This document shows, piece after piece, positions 34,724-45,438 of a stretch of DNA of 64,000 nucleotides. Under the pieces are notes generated by a model. It worked only from the letters and a program-made list of their open reading frames with translations. It was not told where the DNA came from and searched no databases. Within the stretch, counting starts at the first letter, position 1. Each line of letters begins with the position of its first letter. Source of the stretch: Clarireedia homoeocarpa (Eukaryota; Ascomycota; Leotiomycetes; Helotiales; Rutstroemiaceae); contig LNKV01000035.1 in NCBI GenBank assembly GCA_001465935.1, positions 247,623 to 311,622 of the forward strand. The letters are read 5' to 3'. The position numbers were made by a program, and so were the translations under genes.

Positions 34724-35308
34724 TATCGAAGTATCTTTGCAGATAAAGTATCGCCAACGTTGTGATTCTGTCTGGATACGATACTGCCGTTTTGACTACT
34801 GCTCAAGTGAGTTGGCGGAGTCGGGAGAACCCCTCCACCAGAATTGGTTAGTTCAGCAATTGACGCTCTGACCAATCACCAAGATGACGACAAACGTCTT
34901 CTTCTATAAGATGATTTCCGATATCAGGAGATAAAGTAACTCTGCCCTCACGCCCTGCTTAATGGACGACAAGTTCTCAAGGAAGTAAAGCATTCTGGAT
35001 GAAATGAATATGAATAATTGAAATATAAGAAGCCAGTAAACATTTCAGCCTCGACATAACGTGACTTCTTGTCCGGTGGGTAGTTGTATTTGAAAATAAG
35101 TCCCGCAGCCGAATGAATCCCCAACCGCGCCAATCGGAAGCACTAGTGGGCTGTTTCTGGGGCACCACAGCAGCGCACTCGGCTGGAGCTCATCGGATTT
35201 ATTTGCTGCTTCCGTTTGTCCATTTCTGATGTTATAATCTTACCACTCTCACGTTCATTCATTTGAATTGTTCTTCTTCCTCCCTCTACACTGCTCACCC
35301 CCTTCGAT
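34724..35308. promoter_or_regulatory. Divergent promoter, NRK1 / mitochondrial AAT
   Basis: A 585-bp interval separates two divergent start codons. No coding signal is present, so promoters of both genes must be here. I could not recognise a specific operator. Confidence 0.6.
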
Positions 35309-35443
35309 ATGCTTTCTTCCGTCAGAGTTGCCAGCAGGCAAGCAATCACTCGAGGCGTTGCTGCCAGAAACTGCGTTGCCATCAGACAAGCTTCCACATG
35401 GGCTAATGTGCCGCAAGGTCCTCCAGTATGTATCCAGGAAAAG

Positions 35444-35474
<31 letters not shown>

Positions 35475-36889
35475 CAACCGTCAATGCTAATTTTCTATAG
35501 GATGTAAGTAAACGCTCCTTGGCTCTTTGGAGAGGAAAAGGTCTAATTGTGCATTGATTCTATTCAGGCCATCCTAGGTATGAGTCAATGATTGCACGAA
35601 ATTTTGGCTTGCTTTTTCTGACATTTCCTATAGGTATCACCGAGGCCTACAAAGCAGACAGCTTCAAGGAGAAGATCAACTTAGGTATGCAATACCTTTA
35701 CGCTTTCATTATAACCTAGCTAACTTTCAGTCCAGGCGTCGGCGCATATAGAGACGACAAGGGTCAACCATACGTCTTGCCCTCCGTTCGAACCGCCGAA
35801 GACAAAGTCGTAACCTCGAAATTGAACAAAGAATATGCCGGTATTACTGGTGTGCCAGAATTCACCAAGGCAGCTGCTGTGCTTGCATATGGTGAGGGAT
35901 CGAGTGCTCTCGACCGTCTAGTGATCACCCAATCCATCTCTGGAACTGGTGCTCTCCGAATTGGTGGTGCTTTCCTTCAAAGATTTTACCCTGGCGCAAA
36001 GAAGATCTACATTCCAACACCATCGTGGGCAAACCATGCTGCTGTCTTCAATGACTCGGGTCTCGAGGTCGAGAAGTACAGGTACTACAACAAGGACACA
36101 ATTGGTCTGGATTTTGAGGGTATGGTTGCGGATATTAAAGGAGCACCAAAGGGAAGCATCTTCTTGCTTCACGCTTGTGCGCACAACCCCACTGGTGTAG
36201 ACCCAACCATTGAGCAGTGGAAGCAGATCAGTGATGCCGTCAAGGCTGGTGAGCACTACGCATTCTTCGACATGGCTTACCAAGGATTCGCCTCCGGAGA
36301 TACAGACAAGGACGCTTTCCCAGTCCGCCACTTCGTTGAGCAAGGCCACAACCCATGTCTCGCTCAATCGTTTGCTAAGAACATGGGACTCTACGGTGAA
36401 CGTGTTGGTGCTTTCTCCATTGTTTGCGCGGATGCAGACGAGAAGAAGCGTGTCGATTCACAAATTAAAATTCTCGTCCGACCGCTATACTCCAACCCTC
36501 CCGTTCACGGTGCACGTATCGCCTCTACAATTCTTAACGATAAAGCCCTCAACCAGCAATGGCTCGGTGAGGTCAAGGGAATGGCTGACCGTATCATCAC
36601 CATGAGAGCATTGTTGAAGAAGGAACTTGAGAACTTGGGCTCAAAGCATGACTGGAGCCACATTACTAGCCAGATTGGCATGTTCGCATACACTGGCTTG
36701 ACCCCAGAACAGATGGATAAGTTGGCTAAGGAGGTGAGCAGTCTTGTCCTATATTTATCAACCAATGAATGCTAATGTTAATTCCAGCACTCCGTATACG
36801 CTACAAAAGATGGTAGAATTTCAGTCGCAGGCATCACATCCGGAAATGTCAAGAGATTGGCTGCTGCTATTCACGCTGTTAAGCCTTAA
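35309..36889 (+). CDS. AAT1: Mitochondrial aspartate aminotransferase
   Basis: Six exons, 35309-35425, 35501-35503 (3 nt), 35568-35577 (10 nt), 35634-35684, 35736-36733 and 36788-36889, encode 426 residues. The N-terminus (MLSSVRVASRQAITRGVAARN) is a typical presequence, rich in Arg and Ser without acids. The conserved PQGPPDAILGITEAYKADSF is recovered only when the tiny GAT exon is included. Downstream are GVGAYRDDKG, TPSWANHAAVF, HACAHNPTGVDPT, and SFAKNMGLYGERVG with the PLP lysine (about K275). The enzyme interconverts aspartate and 2-oxoglutarate with oxaloacetate and glutamate and serves the malate-aspartate shuttle. Intron 1 contains 27 consecutive A. The gene is divergent from NRK1. 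Confidence 0.95.
35444..35470 (+). repeat. A27 homopolymer in intron 1 of AAT1
   Basis: Twenty-seven uninterrupted A residues lie inside intron 1, upstream of its branch-point-like TGCTAATT. Length is likely variable between strains and prone to sequencing error. Confidence 0.9.
35501..35503 (+). other. 3-nt microexon (GAT) of AAT1
   Basis: GAT is flanked by TTTTCTATAG on the left and GTAAGTAAA on the right, both near-consensus splice signals. It supplies the Asp of the near-invariant GPPDAILG motif of mitochondrial aminotransferases. Without it the protein stays in frame but lacks that residue. Confidence 0.75.
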
Positions 36890-37198
36890 ATGGATCTATT
36901 ACTGCAAAAAATTTCGGCATAGCATGGAAGATAAACACGTTTGATTATTTCCCATAACTGGATATATCAAATAGATAGACATCCAATGTATAACATGAGA
37001 ACCAAATACACTTCACTCAGTTGCGCTAGTATCCCATAGATGTTCATAGAATCGTGAATCATAACCTCCGTCTCCGCCCATTTGTAGCTTTGTGTTTCGT
37101 TTATGCTCTTCGCCATGCCTCGCTGTTCACTGTCTGATAAATTTTGTAGAAAGAATGCCGGTGATATACCACCTTGTCATTCCACTCTTACCACCAGT
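36890..37198. other. Intergenic, convergent 3' ends
   Basis: A 309-bp spacer between AAT1 (plus) and the coiled-coil gene (minus). It is AT-rich, with nothing else recognised. Confidence 0.6.
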
Positions 37199-38259
37199 CT
37201 ACCTCCCCTTCAGCTTCTCCACATCCCTCCCCACATCCTCCACCTCCACCTTCAACTCCCCATACACCCTCGCAATCTCCCTCATAACCTTCTCCTTCCC
37301 ACCATCCCCTTCCCTCCCCACTCCATAACCCCACAACTCCCTCCTCAACCCCCGTTCCCTCTCCTTCAGCCGCTCACGCCCACCCTTCAACTCCCTTATA
37401 TAATTCTCCAACGCCGCATTCGTCCGCTCATCGTAGATGACCTTCTCCCCTCTTAGATACCGCTCTTTCAATTCCAATGCTAGTGTTTGTGCTGAGAGCG
37501 ATAGGTGCGATATCTTGGAAACGGAATGGCGAGCTAGTGGACCGTGTTTTTGGCGCTCTAGGAGCTGGATTATCGACCGGTGGAGCGTGTGGTAGGTATG
37601 CAGGAGATGGGTAGTTTGGTTTGTGAGGAGGACGCGGGATTGTGCGAGGGAGTGCTTTTTGGTGGTGTTGTTTGTGAGAAGGGAGATGGTGGTGGGGAGG
37701 AGGGTGGGTAGGTGTCGGTGGAGGAAGGAGGGGTTGGTGGTGGGGTTTTGGATGCGGGCGAGGGAGAGGGCAGTAGAATGGAGGTGAGTGGAGAGAAGGC
37801 TGCTGACGAGAGGAAGGTGGGTTTGGAGGGTTTGGTATTGTGGTGTGGATGTTAGGAGTAAGGTGGATTGTTTCGAGAGGGAGGGGAGGGATAGTTGTGT
37901 TGTGAGGAGGATTATGAGCTCGATTACTTCAGGTGGGAGGACCTTTTGTGAGGGGGCTTGAGAGGTTCGAGATTGGGGTTTGCTTGCGGCAGGCGATATA
38001 TCGAGGCAGGACAGGGAGTCGATTAAAATTTGGTATTTGGCTGCTTCGATTCGAGCAGCTTTCAGGGACTTAGTCTCTGTTAGTGAATGTGCAGATGTGA
38101 GGAAGGGGAGCCTACAGTAGCGACAGCATCCCGCTCTTTTTGTGCGGGAGGATTTTTGGTTGATCCATTAGGATTCAGAATTTCTGTAGATAACCTCTCA
38201 TGGAGTTTTGCAAAATTTGGATTGCTTTGGAGTATGGATTCCTCAATTGGAGGGAGCAT
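37199..38259 (-). CDS. Coiled-coil protein of unknown function
   Basis: Two exons on the minus strand, 38259-38116 and 38074-37199, join in phase across a 41-bp intron into 339 residues. The start MLPPIEESILQSNPNFAKLHERL and KERDAVATTKSLKAARIEAAKYQILIDSL look like a conserved N-terminal helical module. The middle is Leu/Thr/Ser-rich with many hydrophobic heptads (VIELIILLTTQLSLPSLS; HLLHTYHTLHRSIIQLLE). The C-terminus is a charged coiled coil (NYIRELKGGRERLKERERGLRRELWGYGVGRE) that ends VEDVGRDVEKLKGR. I recall similar uncharacterised ascomycete proteins but no function. The all-helical architecture would suit a structural or complex subunit. The intron is short and its branch point is very close to the acceptor, so that junction is the weakest part. 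Confidence 0.65.
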
Positions 38260-39997
38260 GATGTTTCTATGGGAATTGTGAATAGAGACTAGGAATACTT
38301 TGTTTACATTCTGATAGGGCCGAGAGGGTGCGTGTATAATTATGCAGGACGTGCGTGTATAATTAGAACTATGCAGGAGGTGCATAAAAAGTGCACTTTC
38401 GTACAGTAGCCTTTCTCAGGCCGCCTACCTGTCCACTAAATCAACGACATGCCATCATAGCTAACCTCCATATCTGGGGCAGCTTGCTAACAAAGGGGAG
38501 AACTCTCTCTCTTTTTTCTCCTACTGCAAGCTACGTAAAATGCGCAAATGGTTTTCTGATCCTAGAGGCCAGAGCATTTCCTCTCCCCAGCCTCGGCGCA
38601 TCAAACGAAGACCGAGGACAGCATTTTGGAGCAAAATATCAGATTCCCCGCGTTTGTCCAAGACCATCTGAAGATCCTCAGATCTCATAGGATGCAATTT
38701 TGCGATTCCAAATCGAGAGTGAAACAAATCTTTCGGCAATTGCGAAGCTATCGAACTAGCAACTGAGTCTGTCTGAGAACAGGCATCCGAAATGATGGAG
38801 GTTATGCTTAGAAAGCTATACACATTTTGGCAAGTGCCTCTCTACACACAGATGTTCGTACGTAACACATGTTCGAAATCGCGCATTCCTAGGAGTTATA
38901 TAATTTATATTTTGGGATGATTTTGATATCTCAAGCTCGACGAAATTGGTTTTGGAACTTCTGGCCATACCTTCCTTATCCGCCATTGGTTCCTTGCAGT
39001 AAGAAAAGTGCTTATCCAGTCAGTTAAAGGATAGTTTTGGAATCCTTCATGCAACAGATCTATTATTGGTTTTGTGCGTCGCGATTTGAAAACTGACCGT
39101 GTGTTTGTACCCTTCCGGACCCAAACCAAGTGAGGGCGTTACATCTAGTCTGATGAAGCGTCCTGTAGAGTAGATTGAGCTTGTCCTAGTCAATGGTCAC
39201 CCTGAGGAAGATCCTTTTCTTTACTATAGTTGTGAAAATCATTCTTATACTTATTTAGAGTGCTTATATTGTACCAACATTGCTCGATGACCCATGAGAG
39301 AGTCGTTATCGGTCGCCAGTCATCTTCGAACAGTGCCTCCCGGAGTCTTGGTGGGATATTTTGATTACACCTTATGCATTCGTTAATTCACCAAATTACC
39401 ATGAATAACTAATTTACACGGTTAGATGATTGGCTATTAGTTTGAGGAGCATTTTATGGTCCACATTTTTCATTACTCTATGCTCTCCTGGGGCTCCCTT
39501 TGAACAAGAGATCTGCCTTTTCAGATGACATTCCAAAAGTCCAATCTACCAGGCTAAACAAATAACCTTCATCAAGTGACAACAGAGCTTTCTACACTTA
39601 TTCGGATACTCCCTAGTTCACAATGTTGTCATTCTGGAGTAGAGTTCTTTGTACGCCTACTTCTTGTTCCTATGATAGCTCTAATTTATTTTGTCTTGTC
39701 AGCAATACAACATTCAAAAAAAAAGAAATTTTGGGATGAGTCTGTTATATAATTAGATAACTCATTGGCTGCTAATTGGCCAATTGTCAAATATTTCCCT
39801 TTCATTCTTTTGCTCTTTTATTCCTTTACTCTTTCACTCTTTCCCTCGAGTCACTTTTATCAAAACAAGCTTTGAACAGATAGTTTTCTGAATGTATATA
39901 GTAAGGCGTTAATTCTTTCCGCGAATGAATCAATCTATTCCGCGTGAATCAACAAAATCTTCCTATTTTCAAAACTAACTTCGAGCCTTGTTCAGAG
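38260..39997. other. 1.7-kb AT-rich gene-poor region
   Basis: Short minus-strand frames (38521-38823 and 38905-39129) show no domain and no start context and may be decayed coding DNA. No mobile-element signature was recognised. Confidence 0.5.
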
Positions 39998-40270
39998 ATG
40001 GCAGACAACCCTAGCCGAGAACAACGAAACGCTAATATGCAACAGCTTCCTCTATGCGGACGCTGCCTGTACCTGTATAAATTTCTTTGTAGAAGATGCA
40101 ATGCTCGAACTCCTGATTGGGACTCTCTCCTGCGGCCGGAGGACTGCTCTACCTGTCCTACAGGGGAGACACAGCCACATTTGTGGGCAGGAACAGATAG
40201 AGAGGTTGAAATCTGCAGGGCCTGCCAATCAACTCCTGACCATATGCTCTGGACAATTGGATCTCGCTGA
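39998..40270 (+). CDS. Small four-CxxC protein, putative zinc-binding, unknown
   Basis: A 90-residue frame from an ATG at 39998 contains four evenly spread CxxC pairs: C20/C23, C31/C34, C50/C53 and C73/C76. It also has Trp residues and a final TPDHMLWTIGSR. Four CxxC pairs in so small a protein suggest two zinc sites. There is no signal peptide. I recognise no family. It lies alone in an AT-rich region, 1.2 kb from another Cys-rich frame. It could be a real lineage-specific gene or a fragment; the regular cysteine spacing is the only support. Confidence 0.4.
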   Translation: MADNPSREQRNANMQQLPLCGRCLYLYKFLCRRCNARTPDWDSLLRPEDCSTCPTGETQPHLWAGTDREVEICRACQSTPDHMLWTIGSR

Positions 40271-41485
40271 GTACTTGTTTATTTGGTAACTATGATTTTA
40301 CCTGAGAAATACGAATCAAATAAGCAAGTTACAAAAGAATCTAGATTCATCGAAAATTTCGATTAGTAACTTCACATCTTTCATACCGTCTTAAGATCCA
40401 CGCGATGATTTTACCACCAAAATTCAGAATATGCTTCGCACAAGTGCCGAATATACCCTGAATAGAATTGCACTGTCTTTATCCCCTGCGATGATTTTAC
40501 CACTACGATATATTCTATAGCGCGTTTCGAACAAACGTCAAACATGCCCCCCCCCCCCAAAATACACTTCTTTGTTTTACTAGCATACAACCTCTTCAAT
40601 ATTCGTAACGACCATCACTGCAGCAGTCCTTTCAAACAATCTCAAAGGGGAATTTCTACCTACATATTCGTCCACAGTTACTTCGCCCGATCATTCAATA
40701 CGCCCCTTCACTATTTATGCGTTAAACTGGTTGAATCCGCTCGTAAGTGCGATCGACTGAGCTATCGTTATTCCAATTGAGTAATCTGACACTAGCATAG
40801 ACAAGCTTGTCAGCCAGCTATGTTAAACCTCTATCTTTCACCTCTCTAATCTCTTGTTCCTCTACCTTTTACCGGCTCCCAACTCACATTTCCCCCTGAA
40901 GCTCCCCCTAAAGTTTATTACCACTCTAATTTTGACAAATTCCTAGTCTTTCTCTGCCCATAGGCTGTAGTCATCCTCCTATCTAGACCCTAATAACTCT
41001 CATACCTATTCATACCCCTCTCCAATGCGCGGCCGTTCTTAGCTCTCTTTTTGCCCTTCCATCTACTCCCTGGAACTGTCCATCTAGATACCGAGTGATA
41101 TGATTGGCTAAACAAACTACCAATTGTCTATATGAACAATCATTTGGTACTCACTGTTCAGGCTCTTGATTAGGCAATCGCGGAGTCGAGCCTTCAATCC
41201 TTGCTAGGTATTGCTGAATGAGTTGGGTCAGAACATCCTTTGAACAAATAGATATTATCATTTGTAAAGAACACGTTGCTACCCCTACACACAATCTCTA
41301 CGAACTCTATTCATTTCTAGCAAGATATCTACTGGCGCTAGTGTTTACTTGATCAATTAAGACCACACAAAAGTTCCGAAAGATTGTGCTAACTAGCCTA
41401 GTATCCCCACCATCCCACCATCCCACCTGCACACCTTTGACATTGCAGCTATTAACCAATCTCGCCCAGTCATCATCGAGGCAAC
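40271..41485. other. Intergenic AT-rich DNA with C12 run
   Basis: No gene is supported. A run of 12 C is at 40547-40558. The upstream region of the second Cys-rich frame includes the 8-bp repeat CCCACCAT at about 41406-41425. Confidence 0.55.
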
Positions 41486-41917
41486 ATGTCATTCCCGGAA
41501 GTCTTTGAATGTACGAAGGAATACCATATTCCGATATGTCCTTATTGCTTTAACCAGAGACACAAAGCTGCGATTTGCCGTTACCCTTCTACTGGCGAAG
41601 GAGTGCTACTTCCACCCAAGGTCTATGCGATCCGTTGTGCTGGGGAAGACTGCCAAAATACTCCATATTGTGATAATGGATGTAGGGTTGGATTCATATT
41701 CTGCATATGCTTCTCGTTACACGCGTTTCCTGTTGGGCACCGCTGCCGAACATGCATTGAAGCGACAACGGTACCGAGAATTGATCCGGACGTTTGCAGC
41801 TGGTTGGAAGCCACATGTGCTCATGGAAGGCGGAATAACGTCTCTGAAAATCTCAGCACGCCGACTTCGACGGCCGGTGTGCACTCCGAAATGTCTCAGC
41901 CTTCTAGTGAAGCGTGA
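41486..41917 (+). CDS. Small Cys-rich protein, unknown
   Basis: A 143-residue frame from a well-placed ATG (GGCAACATGTCA). Thirteen of the first 90 residues are cysteine, including CPYC (18/21), a C51/C56/C62/C66 cluster and CRTC (87/90). The last 50 residues are Ser/Thr/Pro-rich and look disordered. There is no secretion signal at the N-terminus, so this is not an ordinary small secreted effector. An overlapping plus-strand frame (41505-41981) is also open and cannot be excluded as the coding one if introns exist. It may be related to the four-CxxC frame 1.2 kb upstream, but alignment by eye is weak. Confidence 0.4.
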   Translation: MSFPEVFECTKEYHIPICPYCFNQRHKAAICRYPSTGEGVLLPPKVYAIRCAGEDCQNTPYCDNGCRVGFIFCICFSLHAFPVGHRCRTCIEATTVPRIDPDVCSWLEATCAHGRRNNVSENLSTPTSTAGVHSEMSQPSSEA

Positions 41918-44519
41918 TGCGGATTTTGAACTGAAAGACTCCTTGATGCTTCTTTTAGGACTTAGGAAGACTCGAAGTTGATGTTCTGCCAATGATTTCT
42001 GCGATGATTTCATCTTCATATTTCTTGTGTTTCGCACCACTTATTTCCACCTTTACTTAAATCAATGTATCATGCAAACGCATTCTACCCCTTATAATTC
42101 TCTTCAGTATGTAGTCCATAATGTATACCTTGTCTCGTGATGCAAGTTGTTGTCTTGTTCAATTATAGCATACACTTCCCCCCCCCCCCCCCCCCGGAAG
42201 ACATGGACTGATAATAGTGAAAGACTTTGAATGAGTCACAACAGTGATTGGTTGATTAAAAAAATGGCCCGATACTTGTGAAAACCCAAAAGTAACGCCA
42301 CTTCTAAAGAAGTGACTATTTAGACTCATATTTTGGTTTCACAATACTACAACTCATGCATCTTACCAAGTTGATTCATACAGTATGACTAGAGTCATAT
42401 ATAGCTTTCAGCAGTAAAAACATGCTCCACAAGTTTTTGGCTATTATTTTATTTACTTAAGTTTCACCACGAGAGTTATATCCCAACCGTCTGTTCCAAA
42501 CTCCAAGGCAATCGACTGCATTATTCGGAGACGATTGGTTCCACTATACACAGTCTGCCTGAAATGGAAACAACAAAGAAATTCCGAGCGCAATTAGCCC
42601 CGGACATGTTGTCGAATACGAGTCCTAACGAGAAATATTCTCAAAAGTTCAAAACATTTCAGATCTCGAAGAAAGCGCGGCAGTCCTGGAAGAGAATACT
42701 AGGGTGGTCAACTCGTCTGACAAGATCCACATCGTCGAGTGTACATAGCGTTGCTCCCCACAGAGCATATTCCTAGCCGATGGATCTGTATCCTTATACT
42801 AAGTTTGATCCTCGCCACGTTCTGGATCCGAAAGCAACTGTACCTCACACAGCAGGACCTTCCACCTGCGAGGACCTGACCCAGCAATTTCCTGTTTAAA
42901 GCTTGATTCAAAACACAAAGAGACAGGTACTACCCTGGATCCATCAGTTACCCACTTGGATGCCAAACGTTGCCTATCCATCAAATTCAAACAAGACCAA
43001 TTTGCGAAATCAAACTCATCTGCGCAATCAACACAGTTGCGAGATTTCTCTAGAACCTCGCAAACAAGCACCGATAACTACAAGCACATTCATTCCATCA
43101 TTTTCGTCGTATTCTTCCGCTACTAGTTCAGCATCAACTTGGTAGCAGCCCGTCCTGATGATTTACTCATTATCATATGTTTGCCTTATAGAACCCCGAC
43201 GTGCTCAATATTCACTTGAGACGGTAACGCTTGCAAAGTCTTGTATATATGCTTTCTTTGCGGCTGCTTTGATGTGTGGAAATTGGGATGCGGGGGTTGA
43301 GTTTTTGACGGGTGGAAGCGTGGACTCATTGGGGTTTGGCGACGGCTTTGCCCTGTGGCGGTGAATTTGACATAGTGGTAGTGCGTCAACTATTTGGGTG
43401 GACATTCTAACCAGTCGATGGAGAAAGTCTGAAGTCGATATAAAATTAGTGAAGTCAGTTCCGCTGTCATCCACGGGGATGGATGCCGATCTCTTGTCCA
43501 TACGAGATGTGTTAAACATAGAATAGCGGCCGTAAGTAACCTTATGATAAGATCTGTGGCTTGATTTGTATGTGTCAGACAAAAAAAGGAACAACTTTTT
43601 GTTCCTAATTCCGGACACCACATACAGCGAGACCATGTCGATCAGGTCAGCTCAGAACTGGACGTGGATGTGGATGTGGATGTGGATGTGACATGCGTTT
43701 TGAATACTGTGCTGGCGACGTTGAAAACAGCAACCGACTTCTTAGGAAGGGGTTTTGGCAGTGCAGCAATGGTTGCCAAGCATTTTGAGGGTTTGAAGTG
43801 GGTAGCACAGCATGAACTGGCACTTTCACTTTTACTATCAAATTAATACTCAGCGAATACTACTGGTCCACTCGAAAACTATGGTCTTAACAGTACTTAT
43901 GTTTACGAAGTATCTAGATTTGCCCTTCGTCCGCCGGTAGTTCGACAAGAAACGCGAGGCATCGGGACGTCGGTGGTTTGAACCTCCAACAGGCAGTATT
44001 CACGCGGCTCGTTTCTCCACAAGCTAATGCGGTCATCCAACATGGGGGTCCTAATCCTCTGATTGGCTCATCGTATGGTACATCTTACCTTGTACAGAAG
44101 AACTTAGGACGGATTCGGGGAAATGTCTTGAGTACCCGTGCTCAGCCATGTCAGCATGGATATCATATCTCAGCCAGCCGACGATCCACCTTTTGGAGCT
44201 CATTTCCCCAAAGGGCGAGCCGATTAGCACCTTATGCGAATCCTGCGAAAGCTGACAACGTAAAATCTGCCAGAACCGTGAGCGCGCTCGGCTTGGTAAG
44301 ACGTTTTGGCTCCAATCCTAGGGCCGGTCAGTCTTCCTTCATGCAAGCGTAGGGCGTACGTAGGATGGGAGAATGGGAATAGAACGCCCGCCAGGCGAGG
44401 CTTGTTTTTAGGGGCTGTTTTCCTATCTCCTTTCATTATTAATCTTTCCAGCTCGTAGTTTTCTCGAGAAATCACGTTTTGCGATTTTTGATGTCTGCTT
44501 GAGTGTTACTTACGCAAAC
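41918..44519. other. 2.6-kb gene-poor region with C18 run
   Basis: A run of 18 C is at 42178-42195. Frames at 42564-42776, 42903-43145, 43158-43364 and 43205-43636 have no recognisable domain. A GTGGAT hexamer repeat lies at about 43665-43690. The part from about 43920 to 44400 is less AT-rich than its surroundings and may have a different origin, but I cannot name it. Confidence 0.5.
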
Positions 44520-45438
44520 ATGGACGCTGATACGAAGCCTGCGCAACGTAGCCCCGCCAATGGTCCCGAACTGCGGATTAAGAGAAAGAGTATCGTGAAA
44601 GAAAGCACCCCGTCACTCCCCTCTCTATCCACATCACCGTAAGTCCCCCCTCGAGCACTGCACAAATGCGTCACTAGCTTACCATCTCCGAAGACCAATA
44701 GAACCAGACACATCCGACACGGGCAGTCTCAATTCCTCTGTAATCCAGTCCCGAGGCTCATTTCCTATCAAGAAATTCGCGATTCCCACAAGGACCGACT
44801 CGTTATCTTCGGGCTTCCCTTTCCATCAACGTCTATACGACCTCCGAGTATCACACGATGAATGGCATTTATTCACAAATGAGATTGTTGAGGCTGCCAA
44901 ACTCACTTCCTCTGAGAACTCTGCCGCAATAGCAGCGGGTGTATCAACAGGTTTACTTAGCACTGGTCTTCTGGTATTTTTCGGTCCGGTAGCAGGATAT
45001 TATACTGGACGATCAATACACCGGAAAGCGGTTCTAAAGAAAGTGAAAGGTGGATTAATGCACGAAGGCCCCTTAAGAGCGGTTCTCCGTCGCTGGAATG
45101 ACGAAATATTCCAAGCCAAAGGCTTCCAAGCCTGGCTGGAAATGCCAATCGTAAAAGGGGAAGTAAATGGCGATGATGAGCCCTTGGGACCAGATGGGAA
45201 ACCACAGAAAAAGACTAGGAAAGAGAGGAAAGAAAAAGAGAAGGAACAACGACGATATCGAATCATTGTTTTGCTAGATACACTGCCCATGGGTACTTTA
45301 ACCTCGCAAATTGCCGGACAGTCAACGTGGGAATTATCGTCGACGCCTATTGAGGCCCCGCAGTATCTACATGGTGTGGTGGCGGAGGTGGATTCTAGGG
45401 AGCAGAAAAAGCCTGGAGCTGCAGAGCTTTCGGGTTAA
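44520..45438 (+). CDS. Unknown protein with Gly-rich membrane-like segment
   Basis: Two exons, 44520-44638 and 44694-45438, with a 55-bp intron, encode 287 residues. The N-terminal 80 residues are Ser/Pro/Lys-rich and disordered. A folded core begins PFHQRLYDLRVSHDEWHLFTNEIVEAAKL. It contains the hydrophobic Gly-rich stretch AAGVSTGLLSTGLLVFFGPV followed by AGYYTGRSIHRKAVL, probably one hairpin or a short transmembrane segment. It ends in a highly basic linker (KKTRKERKEKEKEQRR) and YRIIVLLDTLPMG. I recall similar uncharacterised ascomycete proteins. Membrane association is inferred from the segment alone. Confidence 0.7.

Noticed and set aside
42564..43636. Frames that might form exons of a multi-exon gene
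   Set aside because: No combination of splice sites gave a protein with recognisable or repeated features.
43925..43990. tRNA-like T-arm (GGTGGTTTGAACCTCC)
   Set aside because: The T-stem has mismatches, the conserved C56 is T, and no D-arm or anticodon arm folds upstream.
43978..44352. 124-codon open frame
   Set aside because: It starts with TTG, not ATG, and has no recognisable domain; kept only as a composition observation.
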